64,000 nucleotides of DNA, taken from positions 1 to 64,000 of the forward strand of contig CALUEU010000005.1 in the NCBI GenBank assembly GCA_944319735.1. Reading direction: 5' to 3'. Shown here piece after piece: positions 16,115-25,013 of this stretch. Source of the stretch: an uncultured Methanomassiliicoccus sp. GTDB lineage: Archaea; Thermoplasmatota; Thermoplasmata; Methanomassiliicoccales; Methanomassiliicoccaceae. Each line of letters begins with the position of its first letter. Within the stretch, counting starts at the first letter, position 1. Under the pieces are notes generated by a model, which made no database searches, was not told where the DNA came from, and was given only the letters and a program-made list of their open reading frames with translations. The translations under genes and the position numbers were made by a program.

Positions 16115-17056
16115 TCAGACGACATTTTGAGGGCGGCCGTCTAACCAGAGGCGGACGTTCTCCATGGCGATCTCTGCTCTTTTCTGCATTGACTCTTCAG
16201 TTGCAAATGCAACGTGGGGAGTAGCAATTACATTGGGAGCGTTCAAAAGCGGATGGTCTGAAGCAATCGGCGGCTCCGTTTCAAAAACATCAATTCCGGC
16301 ACCTGCCAGGCGACCTTCTCTCAAAGCTTCTGCCAGAGCGCACGAATCAACTATGGAACCTCTGGCAGTGTTTATAAAAACAGCTGAAGGCTTCATGAGT
16401 GCAATCTTGCTTTTATCTATCAGATTTTTAGTTTCAGGAGTAGAAGGCAGATGAAGTGATATTATGTCACATGTTGAAAGTAGATACTCAAGGCTGACAA
16501 ATGAAACACAGGGAAGATCCTTCACACTGCGGTTATAGGCATAGACTTCACATCCAAAAGCGTCTGCAATCTTGGCAACCCTGCTTCCGATGGCTCCTGC
16601 TCCGATAACTCCGAATTTCTTACCTTTAAGTTCATGTCCGACAAGGCCGCTTTTTGTGCCTCCTTCTCTTACAGTGTCATTGCAATCGATTATCTTTCTA
16701 TAGATGTCAATAACCATTCCAAAAACCAGATCAGCAACTGCGGCTGTAGAATATCCGGCGCAGTTGCACACCAGAATGTCTTTTTTCTTGCAGTAGTCTA
16801 TATCCACATGATCTGTGCCAGTGAAGGCTACGCAGATCATTTTCAGATCTGGACATCTTTCTATGACTTCTTTTCTGTAGGGAAAGTTCGAGAGAACAAC
16901 AGCGTCTGCATCCTTGGAACGTTCTATCAGTGTTTCAGTATCTTCCTTTCTATCATCATATGCTGTTATTTCCATTCTGTCCTGAACGGCAGATTCTGCC
17001 AGATTCAGCAGGATTTCTTTAGAGATTCCCAGCGGTTCCAAAATTACCAGTTTCAT
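16115..17056 (-). CDS. D-isomer-specific 2-hydroxyacid dehydrogenase
   Basis: The 313-residue protein has the NAD-binding motif KFGVIGAGAIGSRVAKIADA (about residues 142-161), the catalytic Arg in INTARGSIVD, Glu in FETEPP and His in ATPHVAFAT. It fits the phosphoglycerate/glycerate/hydroxypyruvate reductase group but has no ACT domain. The real substrate cannot be told from sequence, and serA is elsewhere in the window. ATG 17056 follows CAGGAGAG and is preferred over the upstream frame start at 17083. Hairpins and a palindrome occupy the region upstream. Confidence 0.9.
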   Translation of the reverse strand: MKLVILEPLGISKEILLNLAESAVQDRMEITAYDDRKEDTETLIERSKDADAVVLSNFPYRKEVIERCPDLKMICVAFTGTDHVDIDYCKKKDILVCNCAGYSTAAVADLVFGMVIDIYRKIIDCNDTVREGGTKSGLVGHELKGKKFGVIGAGAIGSRVAKIADAFGCEVYAYNRSVKDLPCVSFVSLEYLLSTCDIISLHLPSTPETKNLIDKSKIALMKPSAVFINTARGSIVDSCALAEALREGRLAGAGIDVFETEPPIASDHPLLNAPNVIATPHVAFATEESMQKRAEIAMENVRLWLDGRPQNVV

Positions 17057-17123
17057 CGTTCTCTCCTGAAAAACATACTGCATCGATAGCTAATCTAAAT
17101 TTTCTAAGAATGAAAAACTGAAA

Positions 17124-17158
17124 GGGGGAAACTTCCCCATTTCTCTGAGGAAATGGGG
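17124..17158. repeat. Overlapping alternative hairpins upstream of the hydroxyacid dehydrogenase
   Basis: CCCCATTTC (17135-17143) pairs perfectly with GAAATGGGG (17150-17158). The same CCCC can instead pair with GGGG at 17124-17128. The two stems exclude each other. The region is 70-100 bases upstream of the gene starting at 17056. Confidence 0.45.
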
Positions 17159-17181
17159 CGGAGTTGACTTAATGAGCGATT

Positions 17182-17206
17182 AATATTGGATGTAATATCC
17201 AATATT
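17182..17206. promoter_or_regulatory. Palindrome of two ATCCAATATT half-sites
   Basis: AATATTGGAT (17182-17191) and ATCCAATATT (17197-17206) are perfect 10-bp arms around GTAAT. The same 10-mer occurs in the control regions of cbiD/cbiL and cbiM. Here it lies between the divergent genes starting at 17056 and 17369. Confidence 0.5.
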
Positions 17207-17368
17207 TATATCTGCTTATAGACTTTTACCTTAACCACCATATTTTTCCATGGCAGGTTACAATTCTCAATTACTGATTAATATTCCTTCCATTCATATG
17301 TGATGCAGGTAAAGACAAAGTAATGTTTGAGTTCGAATCATTTATTGGTTTCTATTGGGAGGTATAAT

Positions 17369-17770
17369 ATGAGTTATGATCTGATGGTATTCGAAATATC
17401 AAAAGCTCCGAAGACTAAGGAAGAATTCATGGCTTGGTATGAACAGCAGACTCAGTGGTCAGAGGGCCACGGTTATAACGACCCAAACGTCGCATCTCCA
17501 GCCTTGAAAAGCTGGTATGAAAAAATGAAAAAGACCTTCCTGCCGATGAATGAGAATGATGCAGTGGAAGAAAACCTAGACGAAGATGAAGAGTCATATC
17601 TGACAGATTATTCAATCAGCAGCAGCGTGATTTATGCTGCATTCTCATGGTCAAAGGCTGAGGAAGCTTATGCATTGACTACAGAACTGGCACAGAAATG
17701 CAATGTAGGCTTCTTCGATGTCAGCGGAGACGGGGACATAGTTCTCCCGGACGGAACTGAGATTAACTGA
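17369..17770 (+). CDS. Acidic conserved hypothetical protein
   Basis: The 133-residue protein begins MSYDLMVFEISKAPKTKEEF and contains EWSEGHGYNDP-like and YSISSSVIYAAFSWSKAEEA blocks, ending in VGFFDVSGDGDIVLPDG. Similar small acidic proteins occur widely in gut Firmicutes; I recall no firm function. The start at 17369 follows GGGAGG, and the upstream frame to 17327 lacks a site. The DUF4261-type gene follows after 2 bases, so the two were probably acquired together. A link to toxin immunity is possible but only a guess. Confidence 0.7.
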   Translation: MSYDLMVFEISKAPKTKEEFMAWYEQQTQWSEGHGYNDPNVASPALKSWYEKMKKTFLPMNENDAVEENLDEDEESYLTDYSISSSVIYAAFSWSKAEEAYALTTELAQKCNVGFFDVSGDGDIVLPDGTEIN

Positions 17771-17772
17771 GG

Positions 17773-18651
17773 ATGCTGATGAAACAAGAGGCTCTTAAGC
17801 AGAATCTTCATGAGAAAGCTGAATTCCAGCGCATCTTCTGGATGCTTCTTCTTTTTGAAGAAAAGGGCGTCAAACCTTCAACAGAAAAAATTTCCGAAGA
17901 GACAGAGAAAACTTTTGGCAAAATTGATTCAATTGCTTCGGAAGGACTCACTACCTTTGGCATCTGGAAGTATCCTGTTGAATATAAAGATCATCAGACG
18001 GTGCCGGCTCAGGTGCTTGTCTCAGATTTTGAACCGTTCGACGGAAGCAGCATAACCACGCTGGAAAAAAGCCAGCTCTGAGACTGTCCTGATGCTGAGG
18101 CTCTGCTGGATAAATGCAGATATAAGGTGATGCTGTCTGACTTCATGGCATCAGGACTTGACTATAAGCCCAGATGTGAAATGCTGGCAGACTGGCTGGA
18201 AACAGCTTTGAGGCTATTTCCCGACTGCACTGCAGTCTGGGTTCCTTCAAGCGGCAAACTTCTCAGCCGGGAACAGATTTTGGAAAATCCTGCAGAAGGT
18301 GCACAAAGATTCCTTTACTTTGGTGTAAACGCCAGATTCTTCAATATAGAGGGCACGAATGACATGCTGGTAGACACTCTGGGCCTCTATGCGATCGGAC
18401 TTCCTGACGTGCAGTATCATTTTCACAGCTTGGATCCCAACAAGGTTGTAACACATGCTTACAGCGTAGCTTCTTACATTTTTGAAAACAATGCACCGAT
18501 CAAGAGCGGTGAGACGATAGATGGTATTTCTGAAACTGGAATTGACCGCAGTATAAGATGGAAATGTCAGTATGAAATGGGGCTGATCCAGCCTTCAAGA
18601 GAAGTGATGGACATCTGCCCTGGAGAATATGCTTCAGGAACTAGAGAATAA
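17773..18651 (+). pseudogene. DUF4261-type protein interrupted by in-frame TGA
   Basis: Two open stretches in the same frame, 17773-18081 and 18082-18651, join across one TGA at 18079-18081 (context KSQL-stop-DCPDAEALLDKC). Together they make about 292 residues with the layout of DUF4261 proteins: an N-terminal alpha/beta part (FGIWKYPVEYKDHQ) and a C-terminal part with FPDCTAVWVPSSGKLL, VNARFFNIEGTNDMLVDTLG and LPDVQYHFHSLDP. Family members often have Trp near the break, so a TGG-to-TGA change is plausible. Selenocysteine is unlikely: no SECIS-like structure or Sec gene was noted. A strong GAGG site precedes 17773. It may be a recent nonsense mutation or a sequencing error. Confidence 0.7.
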
Positions 18652-18663
18652 AAATTAAAAAGT

Positions 18664-18682
18664 TAGAGGACTCAGTCCTCTA
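18664..18682. terminator. Bidirectional hairpin between convergent genes
   Basis: TAGAGGACT (18664-18672) and AGTCCTCTA (18674-18682) pair perfectly around one base. The arms overlap the stop codon of the reverse-strand synthetase and lie 12 bases after the DUF4261 gene. Confidence 0.6.
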
Positions 18683-20390
18683 GTGTTGAAAGGTCGCCTA
18701 CCGGCTGTCCAAGTTCTTGAGCTTTGAGAACTCTACGCATGATCTTGCCGCTGCGGGTCTTGGGCAGAGTGGTTACAAAGTCCATTTCTCTTGGGTATGC
18801 GTAGTATGCAAGGCGGGTTTTGACGAAGTTGGTAATTTCTTTCTTCAGTTCGTCACTTTCCTCATAGCCTGGGCGGAGCATGACGAAAGCTTTTACAATC
18901 TCTCCCCTGAGAGCGTCAGGCTTTCCGATTACTCCGGCTTCTGCCACAGCAGGATGTTCAATGAGGGCAGATTCAACTTCGAATGGACCTACACGTTCAC
19001 CAGAGGTCTTGATGACATCATCAGACCTGCCGAGGAACCAGAAGTATCCGTCTTCGTCTTTGAATGCTAAGTCTCCCGAGATGTACCATCCTGGAACTCT
19101 GAAATATTCTTTGAATTTTGGAGTGTTGCGCCAGATTCCCAGCATCATCGAAGGCCAGCCAGGTCTGACTGCAAGGTAACCTTCAGTCTTCGGAGGCACT
19201 TCATTACCGTTTTCATCAACTACAGAGGCTGTGACTCCGGGAATGGGTTTACCCATGGAACCTGGTTTGATAGCCATGCAAGGATAGTTGCAGACCATGT
19301 GAGCACCTGTCTCCGTCTGCCACCACGTATCATGGATACGATGATTCAGAACCCTGTCTCCCCATTTTACTACTTCAGCATTGAGGGGTTCTCCGACAGA
19401 GCAGATGTGTCTGAGGCGGGAAAGGTCGTATTTTTCAACGATTTCGTCGCCTGCATTCATCAGCATTCTTAAGGCTGTCGGGGCGGTATACCAGACTGTA
19501 ATGCCATATTTTTCAATCAGGCTGTACCAGACATCAGCATCAAAGCGGCCTTCATATGATACAATTGTAACGCCGAGATACCATGGAGCTAAAATACCAT
19601 ATGATGTACCCGTGACCCAACCCGGATCGGCCGTACACCAGTAAGTGTCTTCTTCATTGAGATCCAGGATATTCTTGGCAGTGTATGCCTGCTGAATCAT
19701 GGCTTTATGGCCGTGAAGAACTCCTTTCGGCTTTCCGGTTGATCCAGATGTATAGTGGATGACATACGGATCCGAAGGCTGCATAGACACTGTTTTAAAA
19801 CACGACTCTCCTGAAGCTACGACATCATCGAACTTTACAGTCAGATCTCCAAGATCCGCATTGTCTCCGACGATGATGATTTTCTCAATATCAACAAGAT
19901 CATCCAGTACTGGCTCTATCCTCTTGTAGAGATATGGAGATGTGATGACGTATTTGGCTCCACTATCTAATGCACGGTCTTTGAAAGCTTCTGGACCAAG
20001 TGCTGAAAATAAGGGGCTTGCCATTGCACCCATCTTGGTGATGCCGATCAGAGAAATATACAGCTCTGATGTACGGTCAAGATAGATGAAGATACGATCA
20101 CCTACCTCAGCACCAAGCTTGGTGAGACCTGAAGCCAGCTTGCTACTTATCTCAGCTATTTCGCCAAAAGTATACTTGCGTACTTCGTTATTGGCAGTAA
20201 TCGAATAGAGCGCAATCTTGTTCTTTCTCCAGTTAGATGCATGCCTGTCAATGGCTTCATGGGCTACGTTGTAGACTCCTCCTTCCGACCAGCTAAATTC
20301 TTTGTCGACGGAGGCCCATGCAAACTCTTTGCAGGCAGTCTCATAATCTTCGAGATTACCAATGTTTCTGGGCGGTATGGTCCCTTCCAT
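18672..20390 (-). CDS. AMP-forming acetyl-CoA synthetase-like acyl-CoA ligase
   Basis: The 572-residue protein carries the ANL-family motifs: the P-loop YTSGSTGKPKGVLHG (about residue 211), CTADPGWVTGTSYGI, the A5 motif IHDTWWQTETGAHM, A7 YISGDLAF near 416, the hinge GRSDDVIKTSGERVGPFEVE and the acetylatable Lys in KTRSGKIMRR. It activates a short carboxylic acid (acetate most likely) with ATP and CoA. ATG 20390 is chosen because GGAGAG lies 6 bases before it and a TATA box sits near 20431-20440. The frame extends to 20477 without such support. Confidence 0.9.
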   Translation of the reverse strand: MEGTIPPRNIGNLEDYETACKEFAWASVDKEFSWSEGGVYNVAHEAIDRHASNWRKNKIALYSITANNEVRKYTFGEIAEISSKLASGLTKLGAEVGDRIFIYLDRTSELYISLIGITKMGAMASPLFSALGPEAFKDRALDSGAKYVITSPYLYKRIEPVLDDLVDIEKIIIVGDNADLGDLTVKFDDVVASGESCFKTVSMQPSDPYVIHYTSGSTGKPKGVLHGHKAMIQQAYTAKNILDLNEEDTYWCTADPGWVTGTSYGILAPWYLGVTIVSYEGRFDADVWYSLIEKYGITVWYTAPTALRMLMNAGDEIVEKYDLSRLRHICSVGEPLNAEVVKWGDRVLNHRIHDTWWQTETGAHMVCNYPCMAIKPGSMGKPIPGVTASVVDENGNEVPPKTEGYLAVRPGWPSMMLGIWRNTPKFKEYFRVPGWYISGDLAFKDEDGYFWFLGRSDDVIKTSGERVGPFEVESALIEHPAVAEAGVIGKPDALRGEIVKAFVMLRPGYEESDELKKEITNFVKTRLAYYAYPREMDFVTTLPKTRSGKIMRRVLKAQELGQPVGDLSTLED

Positions 20391-20429
20391 GCCAATTCTC
20401 TCCATTATATACTTCCAATGAAAAGACAC

Positions 20430-20440
20430 ACAATATAAAG
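20430..20440 (-). promoter_or_regulatory. TATA box of the acyl-CoA synthetase gene
   Basis: On the reverse strand CTTTATATTG at 20440-20431 lies about 45 bases before the ATG at 20390. A dyad TATATC-TGC-GATATA at 20492-20506 lies further upstream and may be an operator. Confidence 0.5.
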
Positions 20441-20708
20441 TATTATCGAATTCCGTGTTCGACAATCGTAGAATCATTCACATTAAGTGGTTATATCTGC
20501 GATATACCTCAGTTATTTGTACAATTCGTAGAGATTTTCATCACAATTCTCAAACACTGCAAGCGGAAGGCTTATCTTCATCCCAATATTTCGGGTGTTT
20601 ACAAACCCTAGTCATACCTATAAAAGAAGGACAAAGGTGAGTTAAAGCAAAAAGAGTTGAGAAGTATGTCAATATCTAACTGTGGCGCTTTCGTTGCCTT
20701 TCGAAATG

Positions 20709-20716
20709 TTTATAAA
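20709..20716 (+). promoter_or_regulatory. TATA box of rpoK-rpsB
   Basis: TTTATAAA at 20709-20716 is about 40 bases before the rpoK ATG at 20754. It supports that start over upstream ones. A second TATA-like CTATAAAAG lies near 20619. The 360 bases between the synthetase and rpoK otherwise hold no gene I can support. Confidence 0.5.
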
Positions 20717-20753
20717 GGAACTAATAGTACACGCTACCCCACGTGGTGAGTAC

Positions 20754-20927
20754 ATGAAGTACACTAGATTTGAAAAGGCGCGTATCATTGGTGCCAGGTC
20801 ATTACAGGTTTCTCTTGGTGCGCCAGTTCTTATCGACATTCCTGAAAGCATGATAGATCCAGTAGAGATTGCCATGCGCGAATATGATATGGATATGATC
20901 CCTATCACCGTAAAAAGAGATACATGA
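20754..20927 (+). CDS. rpoK: DNA-directed RNA polymerase subunit K (Rpb6 homologue)
   Basis: The 57-residue protein reads [18 protein letters not shown], then [11 protein letters not shown] and [20 protein letters not shown], the conserved core of archaeal RpoK and eukaryotic Rpb6. It is a small stabilising subunit of RNA polymerase. GGTGAG 4-9 bases before the ATG and the TATA position fix the start; the longer frame to 20682 would run through the promoter. rpsB follows after 9 bases, as in many archaea. Confidence 0.95.
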   Translation: MKYTRFEKARIIGARSLQVSLGAPVLIDIPESMIDPVEIAMREYDMDMIPITVKRDT

Positions 20928-20936
20928 GGTTTTTAA

Positions 20937-21548
20937 ATGAGTGAGGAAATTAACGCCGATTTATTGGTTCCTGAGGATATCTATCTTACTTCTGGTGTCC
21001 ATATCGGTACCCAGCAAAAAAGTGCTGACATGAAGAAATTCATCTTCAAAGTCAGGTCTGATGGATTGTATGTAATGGATGTCAAGCAGACTGACGCTCG
21101 TATCAGGGCAGCAGCTAAATTCTTAGCTAGGTTCCCTGCAGATCGTATTTTAGTCTCATCTGCAAGACAGTATGGACAAAAACCAGCCAAGATCTTTGGA
21201 AAGACACTTGGATGCAAAGTTTTTGCTGGAAGGTTCGTTCCCGGTACACTCACAAATCCTATACTGCCTGAGTTCATTGAACCCGCAGCTCTCCTGGTAA
21301 CAGATCCAGCTGCAGATCAGCAGGCTATCGCCGAAGCTCTTAACGTTGGAATCCCAATCGTTGCTCTCTGCGATGCTAACAATGAAACAAGGAATGTTGA
21401 TTTAGTCATCCCAACAAACAACAAAGGACGCCGTGCTCTTGCATGCGTTTACTGGCTCCTCACCCGTGAGATTCTCAAAGAAAAGGGAATCATCAGCAGC
21501 GATGATGAGTTCAAACTCACAATGGATGACTTTGAAGCAAGCCTTTAA
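20937..21548 (+). CDS. rpsB: 30S ribosomal protein S2
   Basis: The 203-residue protein has archaeal S2 hallmarks: [39 protein letters not shown], the [11 protein letters not shown] block, [19 protein letters not shown] and [19 protein letters not shown], with the usual C-terminal helix. It is part of the small ribosomal subunit. It is co-transcribed with rpoK. In many archaea enolase lies between these two genes; it is absent here. A hairpin with T-run follows the stop. Confidence 0.97.
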   Translation: MSEEINADLLVPEDIYLTSGVHIGTQQKSADMKKFIFKVRSDGLYVMDVKQTDARIRAAAKFLARFPADRILVSSARQYGQKPAKIFGKTLGCKVFAGRFVPGTLTNPILPEFIEPAALLVTDPAADQQAIAEALNVGIPIVALCDANNETRNVDLVIPTNNKGRRALACVYWLLTREILKEKGIISSDDEFKLTMDDFEASL

Positions 21549-21562
21549 AGTTATACTACAAC

Positions 21563-21602
21563 GGTCAAGACTCACATCTTGACCTCAAAAAATTCTTTTT
21601 TT
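21563..21602 (+). terminator. Terminator after rpsB
   Basis: GGTCAAGA (21563-21570) and TCTTGACC (21577-21584) form a perfect 8-bp stem with a 6-base loop, followed by a T-run near 21595-21602. The next gene starts 208 bases later. Confidence 0.65.
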
Positions 21603-21810
21603 ACAGACTTACACTCATCTAAAGAAACCTTGGTTTTTGATGATTTTTTCATTACACTATCTGCCAGAACACGTTGCTCATATGTATTGTGATATGCAAC
21701 GATAACTCTGCCAGGCACGATTTTATTAGCTATTTATCTATACTTTGATTTTTTTAGAATACACTCATCCTGAGCAAACTAAAAATATGATTTGAAGGGA
21801 TTAAGAAGCT

Positions 21811-22623
21811 ATGAGATATCCTGCAGTAGCCGGATCTTTTTATCCCAAACATGAAGATGATTTAAAGGATGAAATTGAACGTTCATTTAAATCCAAGTTT
21901 GGACCAGGTTTCATTCCTACATTAGATCCAGAGGGTCCGAGAGCTATTGGAGCTGCAGTAAATCCTCATGCAGGCTACATGTATTCAGGACCAATAGCTG
22001 CACACACATTTGCGGCTATGGCTAAAGACAGATTCCCAGAGACTTTTGTAATCTTAGGCCCCAATCATCATGCTTTAGGGCCTTTGGTAGCTACTACTGA
22101 CCAGGATTTCTTGATGCCGATGGGAAAGGTAGAAGTTGACAAGGAACTTTTAGATAGAATCGGATCGGCAATCCCAAAAAGCCATGATGCCCACAGACTT
22201 GAACACTCTATTGAAGTTCAGCTTCCATTTATACAATATTTCTGTCCGGAAGCCAAGATCCTGCCGATTGTAATGATAGATCAGACTTATGAGACAGCAA
22301 TGAATCTGGCTGAAATTCTATCAGATGCATGCAAAGGAAAAGATGTAGTCTTCTTAGCAAGCTCTGATTTTTCTCATTATGTTCCTCCAGATGTAGCTAA
22401 GGTTCAGGATAGAAAAGTTATAGACCGCATTCTCAGCATGAATGTTCCAGAAGTTATTGATACAGTCTTGAGATACAAAATAACAATGTGCGGATACGGC
22501 CCAGTAATGACTGCCATGCTGGCTTCGGGAGCGCAGAGCGCAGGTCTGCTGGCATACGGCACATCCGGCGATGCCTGCGAAATGAAAGATGTTGTAGGCT
22601 ATGCATCAATAATAATGACTTGA
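21811..22623 (+). CDS. MEMO1-family protein (AmmeMemoRadiSam protein B)
   Basis: The 270-residue protein begins MRYPAVAGSFYPKHEDDL and carries the conserved blocks VNPHAGYMYSGPIAAHTF, VILGPNHHALGP, AHRLEHSIEVQLPFIQY, LASSDFSHYVP and GYGPVMTAML of the MEMO family. Members share a fold with class III nonhaem-iron dioxygenases and in archaea often neighbour an AMMECR1 protein and a radical SAM enzyme; neither is adjacent here. The catalytic role is uncertain. It follows rpoK-rpsB, an order conserved in archaea. Confidence 0.92.
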   Translation: MRYPAVAGSFYPKHEDDLKDEIERSFKSKFGPGFIPTLDPEGPRAIGAAVNPHAGYMYSGPIAAHTFAAMAKDRFPETFVILGPNHHALGPLVATTDQDFLMPMGKVEVDKELLDRIGSAIPKSHDAHRLEHSIEVQLPFIQYFCPEAKILPIVMIDQTYETAMNLAEILSDACKGKDVVFLASSDFSHYVPPDVAKVQDRKVIDRILSMNVPEVIDTVLRYKITMCGYGPVMTAMLASGAQSAGLLAYGTSGDACEMKDVVGYASIIMT

Positions 22624-22643
22624 AGCCGGGAAAGTCCCGGCTT
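22623..22643. terminator. Bidirectional terminator between MEMO and RPA operon
   Basis: AAGCCGGGA (22623-22631) and TCCCGGCTT (22635-22643) are perfect 9-bp arms around AAG. The arms overlap the end of both convergent genes. Confidence 0.65.
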
Positions 22644-23607
22644 AAATGCGTTTCATCTTGCCGATAGTCGGCTCGTAGACCAGACCTTTATCCAGCAGAG
22701 AATTGGTAATTTCTTCCAATTCTGACTCACCTATATTGGATTTGGCAGCTTCTCGGGCAAGCTCTGTCAGCGGAGCACCTTTTTTTGTGGTATCCAGTGT
22801 ATCTATGAGCTTGAGAATCAGCTCTTCCTTCTGGTCATCATCCAACTGCGCCGGCGGAATCTCTGATTCCTCAGCTTTAGCTTGCGGAGGGATGATCTCT
22901 TCTTCTGCAGGAATCAGCTCATCATCATCGATTTCAAACTCTTCTGGAGCTGAAAACATCTGATCTCCGGTGGGCATAGCCATTCCTTCATCGGAGGTAA
23001 CTTGTCCCAAGACTTCCAGCAGCATGCCGCGGTAGCGGTTTGTATCGATTTTCCCGTAGTGGCTTATTGCTTGGGATATGCCGTCTGCCATGTTCAGGCT
23101 GAATCCGTGAATTCTCAGGTCATCTTTGGAAGGAGTGTCTATTTCCAGTGCCTCTTCGGTAAGCTCTATTCTTTTTAGAGTGGACTTTGCAGTTTCAACA
23201 ATCCAGTAATCTCTGATTTCCGGACTGACTTCAATGATCTGTTCAGGTCTGAGGGAAACATACATGTTGCCTCCCTGAGGTGTGTATGTCCTGCACTTGC
23301 CGATGATTGCCACTATGCATGGAGTCTGAAGGTTTGAGATTATCTGCACAGCTTCAGGAGAAAATTTCCCGGCGTAGATATAGAATCTATCAGTTCCATC
23401 GGAAAGTAAAGCTCTCCACATTGGTTCAGTCTCAGTACCCACGTTTTGTTTGTCCGTCAGTACTCCCACGACCATGATGCGGTTGACTTTTGCACCAAGG
23501 GGTGTAATCACATACGAAGGCGCTCTTTCCCCCTCTCCTTTGACATCAAGGGTTGAAGCGTTGTATTCAGATGCGAAGATTCTCCATGCTACTTCTCTTG
23601 ATATCAT
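22642..23607 (-). CDS. RPA-associated OB-fold protein (COG3390-like)
   Basis: The 321-residue protein has an N-terminal OB-fold-like region (KVNRIMVVGVLTDKQNVGTE, WRALLSDGTDRFYIYAGKFS), an acidic linker at about 215-250 and a C-terminal winged-helix-like segment (LIDTLDTTKKGAPLTELARE). Its ATG overlaps the TGA of the RPA large subunit, the usual pairing of euryarchaeal RPA with its associated protein. It probably binds single-stranded DNA or stabilises RPA during replication and repair. The name rests on the fold and this gene pairing. Confidence 0.75.
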   Translation of the reverse strand: MISREVAWRIFASEYNASTLDVKGEGERAPSYVITPLGAKVNRIMVVGVLTDKQNVGTETEPMWRALLSDGTDRFYIYAGKFSPEAVQIISNLQTPCIVAIIGKCRTYTPQGGNMYVSLRPEQIIEVSPEIRDYWIVETAKSTLKRIELTEEALEIDTPSKDDLRIHGFSLNMADGISQAISHYGKIDTNRYRGMLLEVLGQVTSDEGMAMPTGDQMFSAPEEFEIDDDELIPAEEEIIPPQAKAEESEIPPAQLDDDQKEELILKLIDTLDTTKKGAPLTELAREAAKSNIGESELEEITNSLLDKGLVYEPTIGKMKRI

Positions 23608-24950
23608 CAGAATCCCTCCACTTTTGAAATGAGATCTTCAGCTTCTTTGGCAATATCCAGATTAACAAGACTAACCTCATGCACTGTCATGGTAAGGCCG
23701 TATTCATCGGAAGTAACTCTTCCTCTTACCTCTATGGGCTGAGCTAGAAGCTTTTTCTCAAATCTTGGACCTAGAAAATCAAAATCCATAATTGATTTTC
23801 CCTCTTCAAGCGCATCAGCCAGGGTAATGCCAGTGAGCTTTTCAGTAAGCTCTTTTCCCAACACTGCCATCATTGAACCGGTGCCGTCGTCAAGGATAGC
23901 CTTGATCCTTAAATCTGGTACTGGAGTAACCTGACCATGTGTCTGGCATACGCCTTTCATGACCGGGCGGTGACATTCCGGGCACCTGAACAGGATTCCT
24001 GATCCAGGTTTAACATCGATAACGCTTCCGATGATTACAGCATCAGCGGCACCGCCGATTCTTTCAATGTCTTCAATGGTGCATTTTGTTCCCTTGTCCA
24101 GAGTGTTCCTGTCTGGAAAATCAATCTCCGGGCGTGTAACAGAGGCTTTTTCTCCGAAAGTCAACTGGGGAATTCCTTTCCACCCTCTGGTGTACGCTCC
24201 GACAATCGTGATTACCTCATCTTCTTCCAGTTTGAAGTCATGCCAGGCAGAGAAGTCGATTTTTCCAGTCTCATCAGCCAAAATTCCTGAGAATACGGTT
24301 TTCGTCTCTCCATTGGCTTCTACTTCTCTTGGTCTCACAGATAAAATTCTTCCAGTAATCTTCAACCCGATCATGTTCTCTTTCAGGTCTCCAATCTGAG
24401 CGTTTACGGGCTGGGAAATTATCTGTTTTGGTTCTGGCACGGTTCCATCCGGGAGGTTAACAGCATCTTTGTTCTGTTTTTCAATTACAGCTCTGACACC
24501 GATATTGAGTTTAGGCTGACCACTCCATTCTTTGGTATATGCATGCCTGATAAGGTAGACTTCTCCGGGAGTCATATCACACTTGTCTTTTTCCCAGAGG
24601 GTGTATTGTATGCTGCCCGTTTCATCTGCAACTATGCCGTAAATGATGGTCTTTTCAGTGCCGTCATTCTGTTTGACTTCTCTTTCATTGGCTGAAATTA
24701 CTTTAACAAGAATATCTACAGTCTGCTCGCTTGTGCCCAGGGTTGAAACCATTCTCCTGATGCCCTTTGTGAGCTTATTTGGATCTCCTCCATATTTTCT
24801 CACAATGTGCCTCTTTGAAGCTTCCAGAGACATTCTGTATGTGTTCAAATATGTGCTAAGGTCGTTTTCGATCTTCTCTTCTGTAAGTTTTCCGTCCAGC
24901 ACCCTTACGATCTCTAAAACATGGGGTGCGATTTCTTCTTTCGTCATCAT
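23607..24950 (-). CDS. Replication factor A (single-stranded DNA-binding protein)
   Basis: The 447-residue protein has repeated OB folds (blocks at about 75-160, 185-265 and 290-400, each with strand patterns such as KTIIYGIVADETGSIQYTLW and KTVFSGILADETGKIDFSAW). The third OB-fold region contains a zinc finger, CPECHRPVMKGVCQTHGQ. This is the archaeal RPA large subunit that coats single-stranded DNA in replication, recombination and repair. The start ATG 24950 follows GGTGA. The promoter carries an exact 19-bp element shared with the gene at 12886. Confidence 0.9.
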   Translation of the reverse strand: MMTKEEIAPHVLEIVRVLDGKLTEEKIENDLSTYLNTYRMSLEASKRHIVRKYGGDPNKLTKGIRRMVSTLGTSEQTVDILVKVISANEREVKQNDGTEKTIIYGIVADETGSIQYTLWEKDKCDMTPGEVYLIRHAYTKEWSGQPKLNIGVRAVIEKQNKDAVNLPDGTVPEPKQIISQPVNAQIGDLKENMIGLKITGRILSVRPREVEANGETKTVFSGILADETGKIDFSAWHDFKLEEDEVITIVGAYTRGWKGIPQLTFGEKASVTRPEIDFPDRNTLDKGTKCTIEDIERIGGAADAVIIGSVIDVKPGSGILFRCPECHRPVMKGVCQTHGQVTPVPDLRIKAILDDGTGSMMAVLGKELTEKLTGITLADALEEGKSIMDFDFLGPRFEKKLLAQPIEVRGRVTSDEYGLTMTVHEVSLVNLDIAKEAEDLISKVEGF

Positions 24951-24994
24951 TTCTTTTCACCTTGTGATGAGTTTATTCTTTTGATACCCTAGAG

Positions 24995-25006
24995 AATATT
25001 TAATAT
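24995..25006 (-). promoter_or_regulatory. TATA box of the RPA operon
   Basis: On the reverse strand ATATTAAATATT (25006-24995) lies about 45 bases before the ATG at 24950 and 7 bases downstream of the shared 19-bp element. Confidence 0.5.
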
Positions 25007-25013
25007 GTTTCGA

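Noticed and set aside
17318-17345. GTTCGAATC, a tRNA T-loop-like word
   Set aside because: The flanking bases do not form a T-stem and no anticodon or acceptor stems fit, so it is not a tRNA.
18079-18081. Selenocysteine at the TGA of the DUF4261 gene
   Set aside because: No SECIS-like structure was noted, and the family has no known Sec member; nonsense mutation or error is simpler.
22623-22643. Hairpin at 22623-22643 as a regulatory operator
   Set aside because: It sits between two convergent stop codons and is a bidirectional terminator, not a promoter element.
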